From the NCBI GenBank assembly GCA_035516965.1, contig DATIZR010000019.1, forward strand, positions 1 to 56,931: a stretch of 56,931 bases of DNA, read 5' to 3'. The notes beneath the pieces were generated by a model that ran no database searches, was not told where the DNA came from, and was given only the letters and a program-made list of their open reading frames with translations. The stretch is from Nitrospirota bacterium. GTDB lineage: Bacteria; Nitrospirota; UBA9217. The position numbers were made by a program, and so were the translations under genes. Positions 14,462 through 22,522 of this stretch are shown one piece after another; the stretch's first letter is position 1, and every line of letters begins with the position of its first letter.

Positions 14462-14839
14462 CTACCGCAAAATCGAGTTGCCTGAATCCCGAATCATGGC
14501 AACGAGCCGTGCCATGATGTGTTCATATTTCTGATCCAGGCTCTCCGCGGTCTGCTTCTCGATGTAAGAACAACGCAGTGCAAGCTCAATCCGGGTTTGC
14601 GTTTCACATGCTTCCGACTCGCAATCGTTCAGTTTGCTCTTGAACGCTGCCTCGTACCGCCTCTTTCTCCAGGCTTCTGAAATATTTGCCGGCACTGAAC
14701 GGGAGGACCTGCGTATCTGATCGACAAGGGAATATCTTTCCTCAGAAGGAAACGTTTTCGTGACCGCGAAGATATCCATGGCCGCATCCATTGCATCCTG
14801 CCCTACCTCTAACTCGTTATGGCCTCGGATATTGCCCAC
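14462..14839 (-). CDS. Four-helix-bundle protein (S23 / intervening-sequence protein family)
   Basis: The start is a GTG at 14837-14839. The 125-aa product fits the family throughout: HNELEVGQDAMDAAMDIFAV, then FPSEERYSLVDQIRRSSRSV followed by PANISEAW, a Lys/Arg-rich turn, a helix LNDCESEACETQTRIELALR, and a closing helix. The first member was found encoded in intervening sequences of 23S rRNA genes, and a relative (Avd) works with diversity-generating retroelements. No rRNA or reverse transcriptase is nearby, so this is a free-standing copy of unknown function. Low-complexity repeats flank it on both sides. Confidence 0.85.
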   Translation of the reverse strand: MGNIRGHNELEVGQDAMDAAMDIFAVTKTFPSEERYSLVDQIRRSSRSVPANISEAWRKRRYEAAFKSKLNDCESEACETQTRIELALRCSYIEKQTAESLDQKYEHIMARLVAMIRDSGNSILR

Positions 14840-14880
14840 TCCGCGACTCCCGTGCCCCTGACGTAGCAGCCTCGCTTCAC

Positions 14881-14980
14881 CGTCTCTCGACTGCCTTAAC
14901 GTCTGCTTGTCTCCGTGTCTCCCGTCTCCGTGTCTCCCGTCTCCGCGTCCCCTGTCCGCCTTACCCTCTCCGCGTCTGTT
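14881..14980. repeat. Pyrimidine-rich short tandem repeat tract
   Basis: The tract repeats GTCTCCGTGTCTCCC-type units (GTCTCCGTGTCTCCCGTC, then again GTCTCCGTG, TCTCCCGTCTCCGCG). It lies between the ribonuclease J stop and the GTG of the four-helix-bundle gene. It is not plausibly coding. Confidence 0.7.
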
Positions 14981-14983
14981 TCA

Positions 14984-16702
14984 TCATATTTCCAGTATGA
15001 TCGGCAGGATCATGGGCCGGCGCTCCATCCGCTTGTTGATGAACTTCTTGAGCGCGGACCGGACCCGGGCCGAGACGAGCGACCAGTCGCCCTTGGCCTC
15101 GGGGATCATGACCAGGAGCGTGTCCATGACCACGTCCTTCACCTCGGCCAGCAGCTCCTGCGAGGCGTCCTCGAACACGAACCCCCGCGACACGATGTCC
15201 GGACCGCTGACGACGCTGCCCGTGGTCTTCTCGATGCCGAGGATCACGATCACCACGCCGTCGTGGGCGAGCTTCATCCGGTCCCTGAGCACGACGGTCT
15301 CGACGCCTCCCTCGGCAGCCGATCCGGTGGTCTTGCCGTCGATGTAGACCCTCCCCACGTTCACGATGCCCGCCCTGCGGGCGCTGTTCTCCGTGAACTC
15401 CATCACCACGCCGTTCTCGATGATGAAGATGTTCTCCTCGGGGATGTTCACCTTTGTCGCGAGCTGGGAATGATAGACCAGGTGGCGGTACTCCCCGTGG
15501 ACCGGGATGAAGTATTTCGGCTTGATGAGGGAGAGCATGAGCTTCAGCTCCTCCTTGGAGGCGTGGCCCGAGACGTGCACCTCGGAAACCTTCTCGTAGA
15601 ACACCTCGGCGCCGTGCTTGAACAGGTGGTTGATGATGCGCGTGACGCTCCGCTCGTTCCCGGGGATCATCTTGGAGGAGAGGATAATGGTGTCGCCCTT
15701 CCTGATCTGGAAGTGCTTGTGCTCGTTGGCCGCCATCCGGGAGAGCGCGCTCATGGGCTCGCCCTGGCTTCCCGTGGTGATCAGGACGACCTGGTCGTCG
15801 GGCAGGTTCCTGAGGGCGTCGATCCTGAGCCACGTGTCCGCCGGCATCCTGAGATAGCCCAGGTCGAGCGCGATCTGGGCGTTGGCGATCATGCTCTTGC
15901 CGTTCAGGATCACCTTGCGGCCGTGCATGACCGCGACGTCGATGATCTGCTGAACGCGGTGGATGTTCGAGGCGAAGGTGGCCACCACGATCCTGCCCCG
16001 GGCGCGGCCGAAGATGTCCTCCAGCCCGCGCCGCACCTCCTTCTCCGAGAAGGTGTAGCCGCCCTGGCCGGCGTTGGTGCTGTCCGACAGGAGCACGAGC
16101 GTTCCCCGGTCGCCGTACTCGGCGAAGGTCTTGAGGTCCATCACCTCGCCGTCCACGGGCGTGGGGTCGATCTTGAAGTCGCCCGTATGGACGACCCTGC
16201 CCGCGGGCGTGGTGATGCCCAGGCCGACGCCGTCCACGATGCTGTGCGTCACCCGGATGAACTCCACGCTGAAACAGCCGAGCTCCACCACTTCGCGCGG
16301 CCTCACGGTGACGAGCTCCGCCGAGGCATCGAGACCGTGCTCCCTGAGCTTTTCCTTCACGAACCCGAGCGTCAGCCGCGTGCCGTAGACCGGCACGGGA
16401 AGCTCCCGCAGCAGGAACGGGAGCGCGCCGATGTGGTCCTCGTGGGCGTGGGTGAGCACGACGGCCCGGACGCGGTCCCGGTTCTCGAGCAGGTAGGAGA
16501 AATCGGGGATCACGATGTCCACGCCGAGCATCTCGGCGTCGGGGAACATGAGCCCTGCGTCGATGACGAGAATGTCGGTCCCGCATTCGAGGACGGTCAT
16601 GTTCATCCCGATCTCGCCCACGCCGCCAAGCGGAATGATCGAGAGGCTATTGCCGTTGCCGGGAGGGGGGGACGATTGCTGCGGATCGGGGGCTTCCTGC
16701 AT
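14984..16702 (-). CDS. rnj: Ribonuclease J
   Basis: The 572-aa metallo-beta-lactamase/beta-CASP nuclease starts at an ATG behind AAGGAGCGCT. After an unstructured N-terminus (residues 1-18) come IIPLGGVGEIGMN and the metal-binding motif LTHAHEDHIGALP (His85, His87, Asp89, His90), VVHTGDFKID, and the beta-CASP motifs LLSDSTNAGQGGYT, VVATFASNIHR and TTGSQGEPMSAL. SEVHVSGHAS and PKYFIPVHGEYRHL complete the active site, followed by the C-terminal domain used for oligomerisation. RNase J combines 5'-3' exonuclease and endonuclease activity in RNA decay and rRNA maturation. It stands alone here. Confidence 0.95.
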   Translation of the reverse strand: MQEAPDPQQSSPPPGNGNSLSIIPLGGVGEIGMNMTVLECGTDILVIDAGLMFPDAEMLGVDIVIPDFSYLLENRDRVRAVVLTHAHEDHIGALPFLLRELPVPVYGTRLTLGFVKEKLREHGLDASAELVTVRPREVVELGCFSVEFIRVTHSIVDGVGLGITTPAGRVVHTGDFKIDPTPVDGEVMDLKTFAEYGDRGTLVLLSDSTNAGQGGYTFSEKEVRRGLEDIFGRARGRIVVATFASNIHRVQQIIDVAVMHGRKVILNGKSMIANAQIALDLGYLRMPADTWLRIDALRNLPDDQVVLITTGSQGEPMSALSRMAANEHKHFQIRKGDTIILSSKMIPGNERSVTRIINHLFKHGAEVFYEKVSEVHVSGHASKEELKLMLSLIKPKYFIPVHGEYRHLVYHSQLATKVNIPEENIFIIENGVVMEFTENSARRAGIVNVGRVYIDGKTTGSAAEGGVETVVLRDRMKLAHDGVVIVILGIEKTTGSVVSGPDIVSRGFVFEDASQELLAEVKDVVMDTLLVMIPEAKGDWSLVSARVRSALKKFINKRMERRPMILPIILEI

Positions 16703-16848
16703 AGCGCTCCTTGCCGGTGCCGAAGATGGATCTGTTCTATCTTATTTAGCGCCGCTTTTCAAGCGCGATCTTCATCGGGGCGGGGGCAGGAGCAGGACGG
16801 CAATCGTGCCCGGGCCCCGCTCCCCGGTCGGGAAGGGCTCACGCCTGC

Positions 16849-19551
16849 CTACTGCCAGAGGGCGCGGAGCGCCTCCTTGAGCTGAATGAGGTCATAGGGC
16901 TTCGCGATGGCCGCGCTGAACCCGTAGGTCCGGAAGTTTCTGAGGATGGGATCATCGGCATATCCGCTCGATACCACCGCGCACACGGCCGGGTCGATCT
17001 GCTGCAGCCTCCTGACCGCTTCGAGGCCTCCTGCGCCGACGGGTACGGTCAGATCGAGCAGAACGAATTCAAAAGGCCTGCCCCGGTCGCGGGCCAGCCG
17101 GTATCGTTCTACGGCCTCGCCTCCCTCCCCGGCGCATTCCACCTCGTAGTCGAGATATTCCAGCATTTCCTTCACGATGGTCCGTACCCGTTCTTCGTCG
17201 TCCATCACGAGGATCCGTTTTCGCTCCCTCCCTGTTGCCGGCTTTTCCTGCGGCAGGCGGGCCGCTTCCGCATGCGGCGCTGCGAGGGGAAGAAGAACAT
17301 GGACGGAAGTGCCCTTTCCCGCTTCGGAGTCCACGGTGATCATTCCCTGGTGCTTGCGCACGATGGAATGGCAGATGGCAAGGCCGAGGCCGCGCCCCCG
17401 GCGGCTCCCGAATTCCCTGGTCGTGAAATAGGGATCGAAGATCTTCGGCAGGTTCCCGGATGATATGCCCTCTCCGTGGTCAATGATCGAGATCCTCAGG
17501 TACGACCCCGGCTTGACCTGCACCGCTTCGGCCGCGCCCAGGACCGTGCTGGTTGCGGAGACGCGGACAATGCCGCCGCCCGGCATGGACTCGGCGGCAT
17601 TCGTCACGATATTCATGATCACCTGCTTCAGCTGGCTTTCGTCGGCATGGAGCGCAGGGAGCGCGGAAGGCAGCTCGAATTCCGCCTTGACACCCGAGTC
17701 CCGGAGCGCGAGCGCAACGGCCTCGTTCAGGAGCCGCGGCACGGACAGGGCCTGCATGAGCGGCTCGCCGCCCTTCGAGAACGTGAGCAGCCGGTAGCTC
17801 AGGTCCTTTGCCTGGGCACAGGCATCCTCGGCGCTGGTCAGCAGGCGGGACACCTTGATATCGGCGGGAACTCTCATCTTCGCCAGGGTGACATTGCCCA
17901 GGATCGCGGTCAGGAGATTATTGAAGTCGTGGGCGATGCCGCCCGCGAGGATCCCGATCGACTCGAGCTTCTGCAGCTTCAGCAGTTCCTGGCCCAGCCG
18001 TTTGCGTTCGGTGATGTCCTCCACGAAGCCGAGGATCCACGATTCTCCGGAGCCCTGGCGGATCACGGACACCGTCAGCATGCCCTGCATCACGGTACCG
18101 TCTTTTCTGAGATACCGTTTTTCCATGCCGAAGTGCTCCTGCCCCTGTTCCAGCGCGGCGTTCAGCAGGCGGATATTTTCCGCGTCGTCATCGGGAACGC
18201 TGATCTCGGACACGCTCTTTCCCGTGAGCTCATCCCGGGAATAACCGAGCATGCGCTGAAAGGCCGGATTGCAGCTCACGATGCGCCTGGACTTGTCCGT
18301 CACGACCATGCCGAAGGCGGCCCGTTCAAAGACCATCCGGAAGCGCTGCTCGCTCATCTGCAGGAGCTCCTCCGCCCGCTTGCGCTCGGTGATGTCCTCC
18401 CCGATGCTCGCAAACCCGGTCACCGCTCCCTGCAGGTCGTACAGAAGAGTATTGTTCCAGCGGATCATCAGCTGTTCGCCGCTTTTCGTCCGGATCGGGT
18501 GTTCGAAATGAGCGGGAACCTGGTCATGACGGGGATCACGCGGGACCGGGAACGCGGCGGGCGTGTCCGGCATGAACACCTCGGACCAGTTCTTCGCCAT
18601 CACCTCCTCGACCTTCCATCCCGTGAGCGACAGCAGGAAGTCGTTGCAGAAGGTGATGTTGCCGTCCGCATCCAGGATCACGGCGATGAGGGTGACATGC
18701 GCGAGCAGATCGTGGAACCGGCGGTGCGCCTCCCGGAGGGACTCTTCGGCCAGCATCCTGTTCGAGATGTCACGGCTGAACACGGACAGACCGTGGCGGG
18801 AAGGGTAGGCTGTGATCTCGTAGAAGCGGCTGCGGCCTTCCCCCTTCTCCTGGGTCACGAGGGACTGCCGTTTTCCGGTCCTGAGGACCGCGCGGTAGAG
18901 CCGCTCGACAGAAGCATGCGCGGGCCCCGGGAACAGCTCCGTGAAGGTCTTTCCCAGGGCATCCTTCGCGGCGATGCCGCTCACGGTCTCGCAGGCGCCG
19001 TTCCAGTAGGTATAGCGGAGCTCGTTGTCAAGGGCGCAGTAGGGGTCGCTCAGGCTCTCTGCCAGCTCATGGTATTCAGCCTCGCGCTCGCGCACCGCGG
19101 CCTCGGCCTGCTTTTGGCCGGTCACGTCCTGGTATATCCCGCAGACGGCGGAAACGCCGCCGCTCTCGTCGAAGAGGGGAAACTTGAGCAGGGTGAAGTT
19201 GTGAAGTTTTCCCTGGAACGGGAGGGACAGTTCACCGGTGACCCTGCCTCTGGTCTCCCGCACCTGCTTATCGTCCACGTTGATGCGGGCGGCATACTCC
19301 GCGGGGAACAGCGCCTCCGCCGTCTTCCCGATGAGGTCCTTTGCGTCGGCGGCCATAAGCCGCTCGAAAGACTTGTTCACAAACAGGTATCTTCCCTCGA
19401 GGTCCTTGATCACGATCGCCGAAGGCAGCCCATTGAGACAGCCCTGGTGCAGGCTCCCGCGGCCGGAGGATTCGAGCTCCGCGATCTTGCTGCGGAGCGC
19501 CCGCAGCTCCTTCTTGAGTTCCTCAATGGTGCGGTCTTCGTCGTTTCTCAT
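16849..19551 (-). CDS. Cytoplasmic multi-PAS hybrid histidine kinase with C-terminal receiver
   Basis: The ATG at 19549-19551 (MRNDEDRTIEEL) is chosen because AAGGACG precedes it; the frame is open 29 codons further up. The 900-aa product has no signal or membrane segment. After a short coiled coil come four PAS domains (about 32-150, 155-270, 272-400 and 400-525), each ending in a DITERKRAEE-like linker. The HisKA domain has the phosphoacceptor motif GGIAHDFNNLLTAILGNV. The HATPase domain follows (NIVTNAAESMPGGG, DHGEGISSGNLPKIFDPYFT, GRGLGLAICHSIV). The receiver occupies about 775-900, with the phospho-Asp in VLLDLTVPVG. The NtrB-like core suggests redox or ligand sensing. No DNA-binding partner is adjacent. 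Confidence 0.9.
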   Translation of the reverse strand: MRNDEDRTIEELKKELRALRSKIAELESSGRGSLHQGCLNGLPSAIVIKDLEGRYLFVNKSFERLMAADAKDLIGKTAEALFPAEYAARINVDDKQVRETRGRVTGELSLPFQGKLHNFTLLKFPLFDESGGVSAVCGIYQDVTGQKQAEAAVREREAEYHELAESLSDPYCALDNELRYTYWNGACETVSGIAAKDALGKTFTELFPGPAHASVERLYRAVLRTGKRQSLVTQEKGEGRSRFYEITAYPSRHGLSVFSRDISNRMLAEESLREAHRRFHDLLAHVTLIAVILDADGNITFCNDFLLSLTGWKVEEVMAKNWSEVFMPDTPAAFPVPRDPRHDQVPAHFEHPIRTKSGEQLMIRWNNTLLYDLQGAVTGFASIGEDITERKRAEELLQMSEQRFRMVFERAAFGMVVTDKSRRIVSCNPAFQRMLGYSRDELTGKSVSEISVPDDDAENIRLLNAALEQGQEHFGMEKRYLRKDGTVMQGMLTVSVIRQGSGESWILGFVEDITERKRLGQELLKLQKLESIGILAGGIAHDFNNLLTAILGNVTLAKMRVPADIKVSRLLTSAEDACAQAKDLSYRLLTFSKGGEPLMQALSVPRLLNEAVALALRDSGVKAEFELPSALPALHADESQLKQVIMNIVTNAAESMPGGGIVRVSATSTVLGAAEAVQVKPGSYLRISIIDHGEGISSGNLPKIFDPYFTTREFGSRRGRGLGLAICHSIVRKHQGMITVDSEAGKGTSVHVLLPLAAPHAEAARLPQEKPATGRERKRILVMDDEERVRTIVKEMLEYLDYEVECAGEGGEAVERYRLARDRGRPFEFVLLDLTVPVGAGGLEAVRRLQQIDPAVCAVVSSGYADDPILRNFRTYGFSAAIAKPYDLIQLKEALRALWQ

Positions 19552-19637
19552 GGTGCGTCCTTTGACTTCCCCATGCGGGGGGGAACGATGTTTGTTAGTA
19601 TAGCAGAAGATACCTGAATGCGACCGGGAGCCCGGCA

Positions 19638-20318
19638 TTAAAAACAGGTGCCCACGAACGTTGTTCCCGCGTACTTCCTGCGCACGTAGTCCAGGGAGCG
19701 GTGGAAGTCCGGAGAGGTGTCCCCGAAACTCAGGTGCCGGGCGTTCATCGGGACGGCCATGGTCCGGACCCCGTGGTTGACGCGGGCGTTCAGGGAGAGC
19801 TCCTCGGCATAGAGATGGAAGCCGAGGTTCTCGTCGAACCGCAGCCCGTGCTTTTTGACGAGCGATGCGTGAACGATCAGGCAGCAGCAGTCGACGGTGT
19901 CGACGGGAACGGGTTTTGTGATCGGGATGCCGTGATCAAAGAACCGGTTGTCGCCCCGCGCCTGTCGGATCCGGCCCAGGAGCACCTTCTTTTCCAGGAC
20001 GATCTTCCCTCCCCGGACGAAGAGGCCACGCCTGCGGACGGCGCCGATCGGGCCGTAGAGGGAGTCGCGGTCGAGCTCCCGGAGCCGGGCCATCGGGTCC
20101 TCGTCAAAGCCGAAGTCCTGGTGGCAGAAGACGAGCCAGGAGTCCTCGTTCATACGGCTTTCGATGAAGTGGTTGTACCGCCGGGGAATGCCGATGTTCT
20201 CCGCCCTGTTGTCGTACGCGATGACCGGGTATTTGTTCATGAACGGATTTTCCCCGATCATCGTGCGGAACACGTCGTCGTCGTTCTTCACGCAGATTAT
20301 CTGGAGCGGTCCGCTCAC
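19638..20318 (-). CDS. Glycosyltransferase of the StrF-like family
   Basis: The 226-aa protein resembles the glycosyltransferase-2-like/StrF group: IICVKNDDDVF at the N-terminus, then AYDNRAENIGIPRRYNHFIE, the core WLVFCHQDFGFDEDP, VDTVDCCCLIVHASLV, and an acidic motif FHLYAEELSLNAR where the metal and acceptor sites usually lie. It is probably cytoplasmic. Its start overlaps the stop of the upstream SGNH gene by 4 bp (ATGA-type coupling), making it the last gene of the glycan-modification operon. It may add a sugar to the glycan that the other three proteins acylate. The donor and acceptor are unknown. Confidence 0.7.
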   Translation of the reverse strand: MSGPLQIICVKNDDDVFRTMIGENPFMNKYPVIAYDNRAENIGIPRRYNHFIESRMNEDSWLVFCHQDFGFDEDPMARLRELDRDSLYGPIGAVRRRGLFVRGGKIVLEKKVLLGRIRQARGDNRFFDHGIPITKPVPVDTVDCCCLIVHASLVKKHGLRFDENLGFHLYAEELSLNARVNHGVRTMAVPMNARHLSFGDTSPDFHRSLDYVRRKYAGTTFVGTCF

Positions 20319-21457
20319 GGCGCGCCTTCCTCCCGCGTTCGCCTTGCGAGGCGTCCCGGTTCCTGCCGTTCCCCCGCGGCTTCGAGCTGTTCACGCTGTT
20401 TCCGTACATGGCCGTCCACGTTCCGGGACGTGACGAGCACGCCGAAGTCGGCCGGGACAACGACCCCGGGGGCCCCGAACATCTTCCTGAGCATCATGTC
20501 GCCCACCAGGTGCCGGAAGTGGGAGGTCTCGTGGTAATAGTAATTATCGGTCGTTATCGTGTTCAGGCCGCTGAAGTCGTAGTAATCGCTGATGCCCGCC
20601 AGCTCCTGCTTGAAGGCAAGCAGCAGGGCCTGGTCGGCGCCCAGATAGGTTGTCCGCTGGATCGGGTCGATGAACAGGGTCAGGCGGATGTTCCGCTCCT
20701 GTGCAAGGGCGACGATCTCCCGCAAACTTGCAAGGGTGTTCGCAAGGTTATCGCCGTAATAACGGATCGGTTTCTCGAACCGGGGGTCATGGCGGTGCTT
20801 CTCGACGTCCTGCTCGATCTCGTCGTCGCAGGTGGTGCAGATCACGCGGCCGGAATCATAGAAGTCGTAGAGGGTCCTCCGGGACGCCATCCTGCCTTCC
20901 CGGGTATAGTTGTACCTGAGGTACTCGCGGATCGAGGGAATGAAGCGCTTGATCTTGACAAAGTATTCGCTGTAAAAGGAGGCAGGCCTCTTTCCCGACA
21001 CCCGGTAATGGGCCTGCCGCATGAGGTCGTTGGTGTGCTTGCCGGGGTCGATGACGAAGGAGAATTCATCCAAAGCGATCATCACGTTCCTGATGCGGAT
21101 CCCCTCCTTCAGCATCAGCTTCAGGGTGTCGAGAAATTCATTCGGCAGCCCCTCGGAATATGCCATGTTGTACCAGGCTCCGTTCGTCATTTTTTTTGTG
21201 TCGATCTGAAGCGCCCTCGACGAGCCGAAGAGGAACGAATCGTACTTGTCCTTGTGGCCGAGCAGGTATTTCATCTTGATGAAGTTCTCGTTCGGCTCCT
21301 GGAACTGCCGGGAGAAATCCGTGCGCAGGATCCCGTAGGCGTCCACGGTGCAGTTGATGAGAATGACCAGGCCGATGACGCCCAGGACGCTGAGCAGCAG
21401 GCTGATCACCCAGCGCTGATAGGACATCCTGCCGGTCTTCATGCGAAGAGAGCTCAT
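20315..21457 (-). CDS. Membrane-anchored SGNH-like protein of the acylation operon
   Basis: The 380-aa product has a basic N-terminus and one signal-anchor helix (about 15-36, WVISLLLSVLGVIGLVILIN), placing the rest in the periplasm. YDSFLFGSSRALQID supplies the SGNH block I serine (GSSR, about 78-81), and YYYHETSHFRHLVGDMML near residue 335 resembles the C-terminal block with the catalytic His. It has no strong family name; comparable proteins are repeatedly found next to MBOAT acyltransferases. The C-terminus is rich in Arg, Glu and Gln. The stop of the AlgJ-like gene is 4 bp upstream and the glycosyltransferase gene overlaps its end. It could be a second acyl-transfer or esterase subunit. 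Confidence 0.68.
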   Translation of the reverse strand: MSSLRMKTGRMSYQRWVISLLLSVLGVIGLVILINCTVDAYGILRTDFSRQFQEPNENFIKMKYLLGHKDKYDSFLFGSSRALQIDTKKMTNGAWYNMAYSEGLPNEFLDTLKLMLKEGIRIRNVMIALDEFSFVIDPGKHTNDLMRQAHYRVSGKRPASFYSEYFVKIKRFIPSIREYLRYNYTREGRMASRRTLYDFYDSGRVICTTCDDEIEQDVEKHRHDPRFEKPIRYYGDNLANTLASLREIVALAQERNIRLTLFIDPIQRTTYLGADQALLLAFKQELAGISDYYDFSGLNTITTDNYYYHETSHFRHLVGDMMLRKMFGAPGVVVPADFGVLVTSRNVDGHVRKQREQLEAAGERQEPGRLARRTREEGAP

Positions 21458-21461
21458 GGGG

Positions 21462-22520
21462 TCAGAACCTCATGCTCTCGGCGATCTTTTTCACGGCCTT
21501 CCAGCTCCAGTGCGTGTCGTCGGCGTAATAGACGTCGCGCTCCCCCTTCCGGATCTCCCCTTCAAGGATGGCCTTGGTATCGACCAGAACATACCGCCTG
21601 GGCATCGCCCGGAGCAGCTCGAAGAAGACGCTTTTCGGATAGGGGTTGTTCACGATATAGCCGCTGTACATGTTGTATTTGTCCGCAGCCGGCATGAAAT
21701 ACAGCGTGATCCCTTTCTTGCGCAGGAGGTCGGAGACCCGGTTGAAATGATCGTTCAACAGCCGGACGTTCTGCTCCGTTGCGAGCGGAACGCTTTCCAC
21801 ATCGGAGCGGTAGAACAGCAGCTTCCGCTCGTTCTTCACGCTGAAGCAGGGGGCGCTCATGTCCCTCGCGCAGACGTCGGAGAAGAACGCCCGGTCCGAG
21901 AACCGGTACAGAATGCTGTACAGGATGAACTTGAAATTGCCGGTGTTCAGAAACCCCACGTCCGGGGGATTGAACACGTAGGCCGCCTTCCGGTAATAGC
22001 GTTCCACCTCCGCGAGCGGCCTGGTCTCGCTGGCGTCGAAGGAGCCCGCATAGGCGCCCACGCAGTTCCGCTCCACCGTCTCCACGATGAGAAACCGGGG
22101 TCTCACCCGGTCCAGGTACCCGCTGTTCATCAGCACCACCGCCGTCGCAAGCTCGGAGGCCCCCGGGAGCGGCTGGACGTTCAGGACATCCAGCCCGTGG
22201 AGCGACGCGATCCAGTCCTGGTAGAGCGGGTCCCTGCCGTTGTCCTTCACATTCGAAAAGGAGTCGCCGATGGTGAGGACGTCCACATGCTCGCCGCGGT
22301 AGTCCGCGTTCTCGATGTGCCTCCGGGCAAGGGTGAATTCCGGCTTCCGGTAGTGCTTCGACCCCACGACATAGCCCATCCGGTCCAACCCGCCGTTATA
22401 GTATTTCTTGAACGTGAGAATGTCCTCGGTGTAGAGCTTCCAGACGAACAGGTTCAGGGCAATGAACACGAGATAGATGCCGACGAGGGCGAATACCCAT
22501 TTCTTATAAGCGCTCTTCAT
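21462..22520 (-). CDS. AlgJ/AlgX-like SGNH acetyltransferase
   Basis: The ATG at 22518-22520 (MKSAYKKWVFALVG) lies 2 bp after the MBOAT stop; longer frames upstream only shadow the MBOAT gene. The 352-aa product has one N-terminal membrane anchor (about 8-27). The SGNH Ser is in VLTIGDSFSN (Ser87), and the Asp/His pair is in YYADDTHWSWKAV near the C-terminus, as in AlgJ and AlgX. These periplasmic proteins move acetyl groups, delivered across the membrane by an AlgI-type MBOAT protein, to polysaccharide hydroxyls. The tight operon supports that role here. The glycan acceptor is unknown. Confidence 0.82.
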   Translation of the reverse strand: MKSAYKKWVFALVGIYLVFIALNLFVWKLYTEDILTFKKYYNGGLDRMGYVVGSKHYRKPEFTLARRHIENADYRGEHVDVLTIGDSFSNVKDNGRDPLYQDWIASLHGLDVLNVQPLPGASELATAVVLMNSGYLDRVRPRFLIVETVERNCVGAYAGSFDASETRPLAEVERYYRKAAYVFNPPDVGFLNTGNFKFILYSILYRFSDRAFFSDVCARDMSAPCFSVKNERKLLFYRSDVESVPLATEQNVRLLNDHFNRVSDLLRKKGITLYFMPAADKYNMYSGYIVNNPYPKSVFFELLRAMPRRYVLVDTKAILEGEIRKGERDVYYADDTHWSWKAVKKIAESMRF

Positions 22521-22522
22521 CG

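Noticed and set aside
14791-16885. Long open frames on the plus strand over the ribonuclease J gene
   Set aside because: They are shadow frames of a GC-rich minus-strand gene with clear RNase J motifs; their translations are His/Arg/Asp-rich and match no protein family.
17476-19617. A 713-codon plus-strand open frame opposite the hybrid kinase
   Set aside because: It is a reverse-strand shadow; the minus strand encodes four PAS domains, kinase and receiver in unbroken order.
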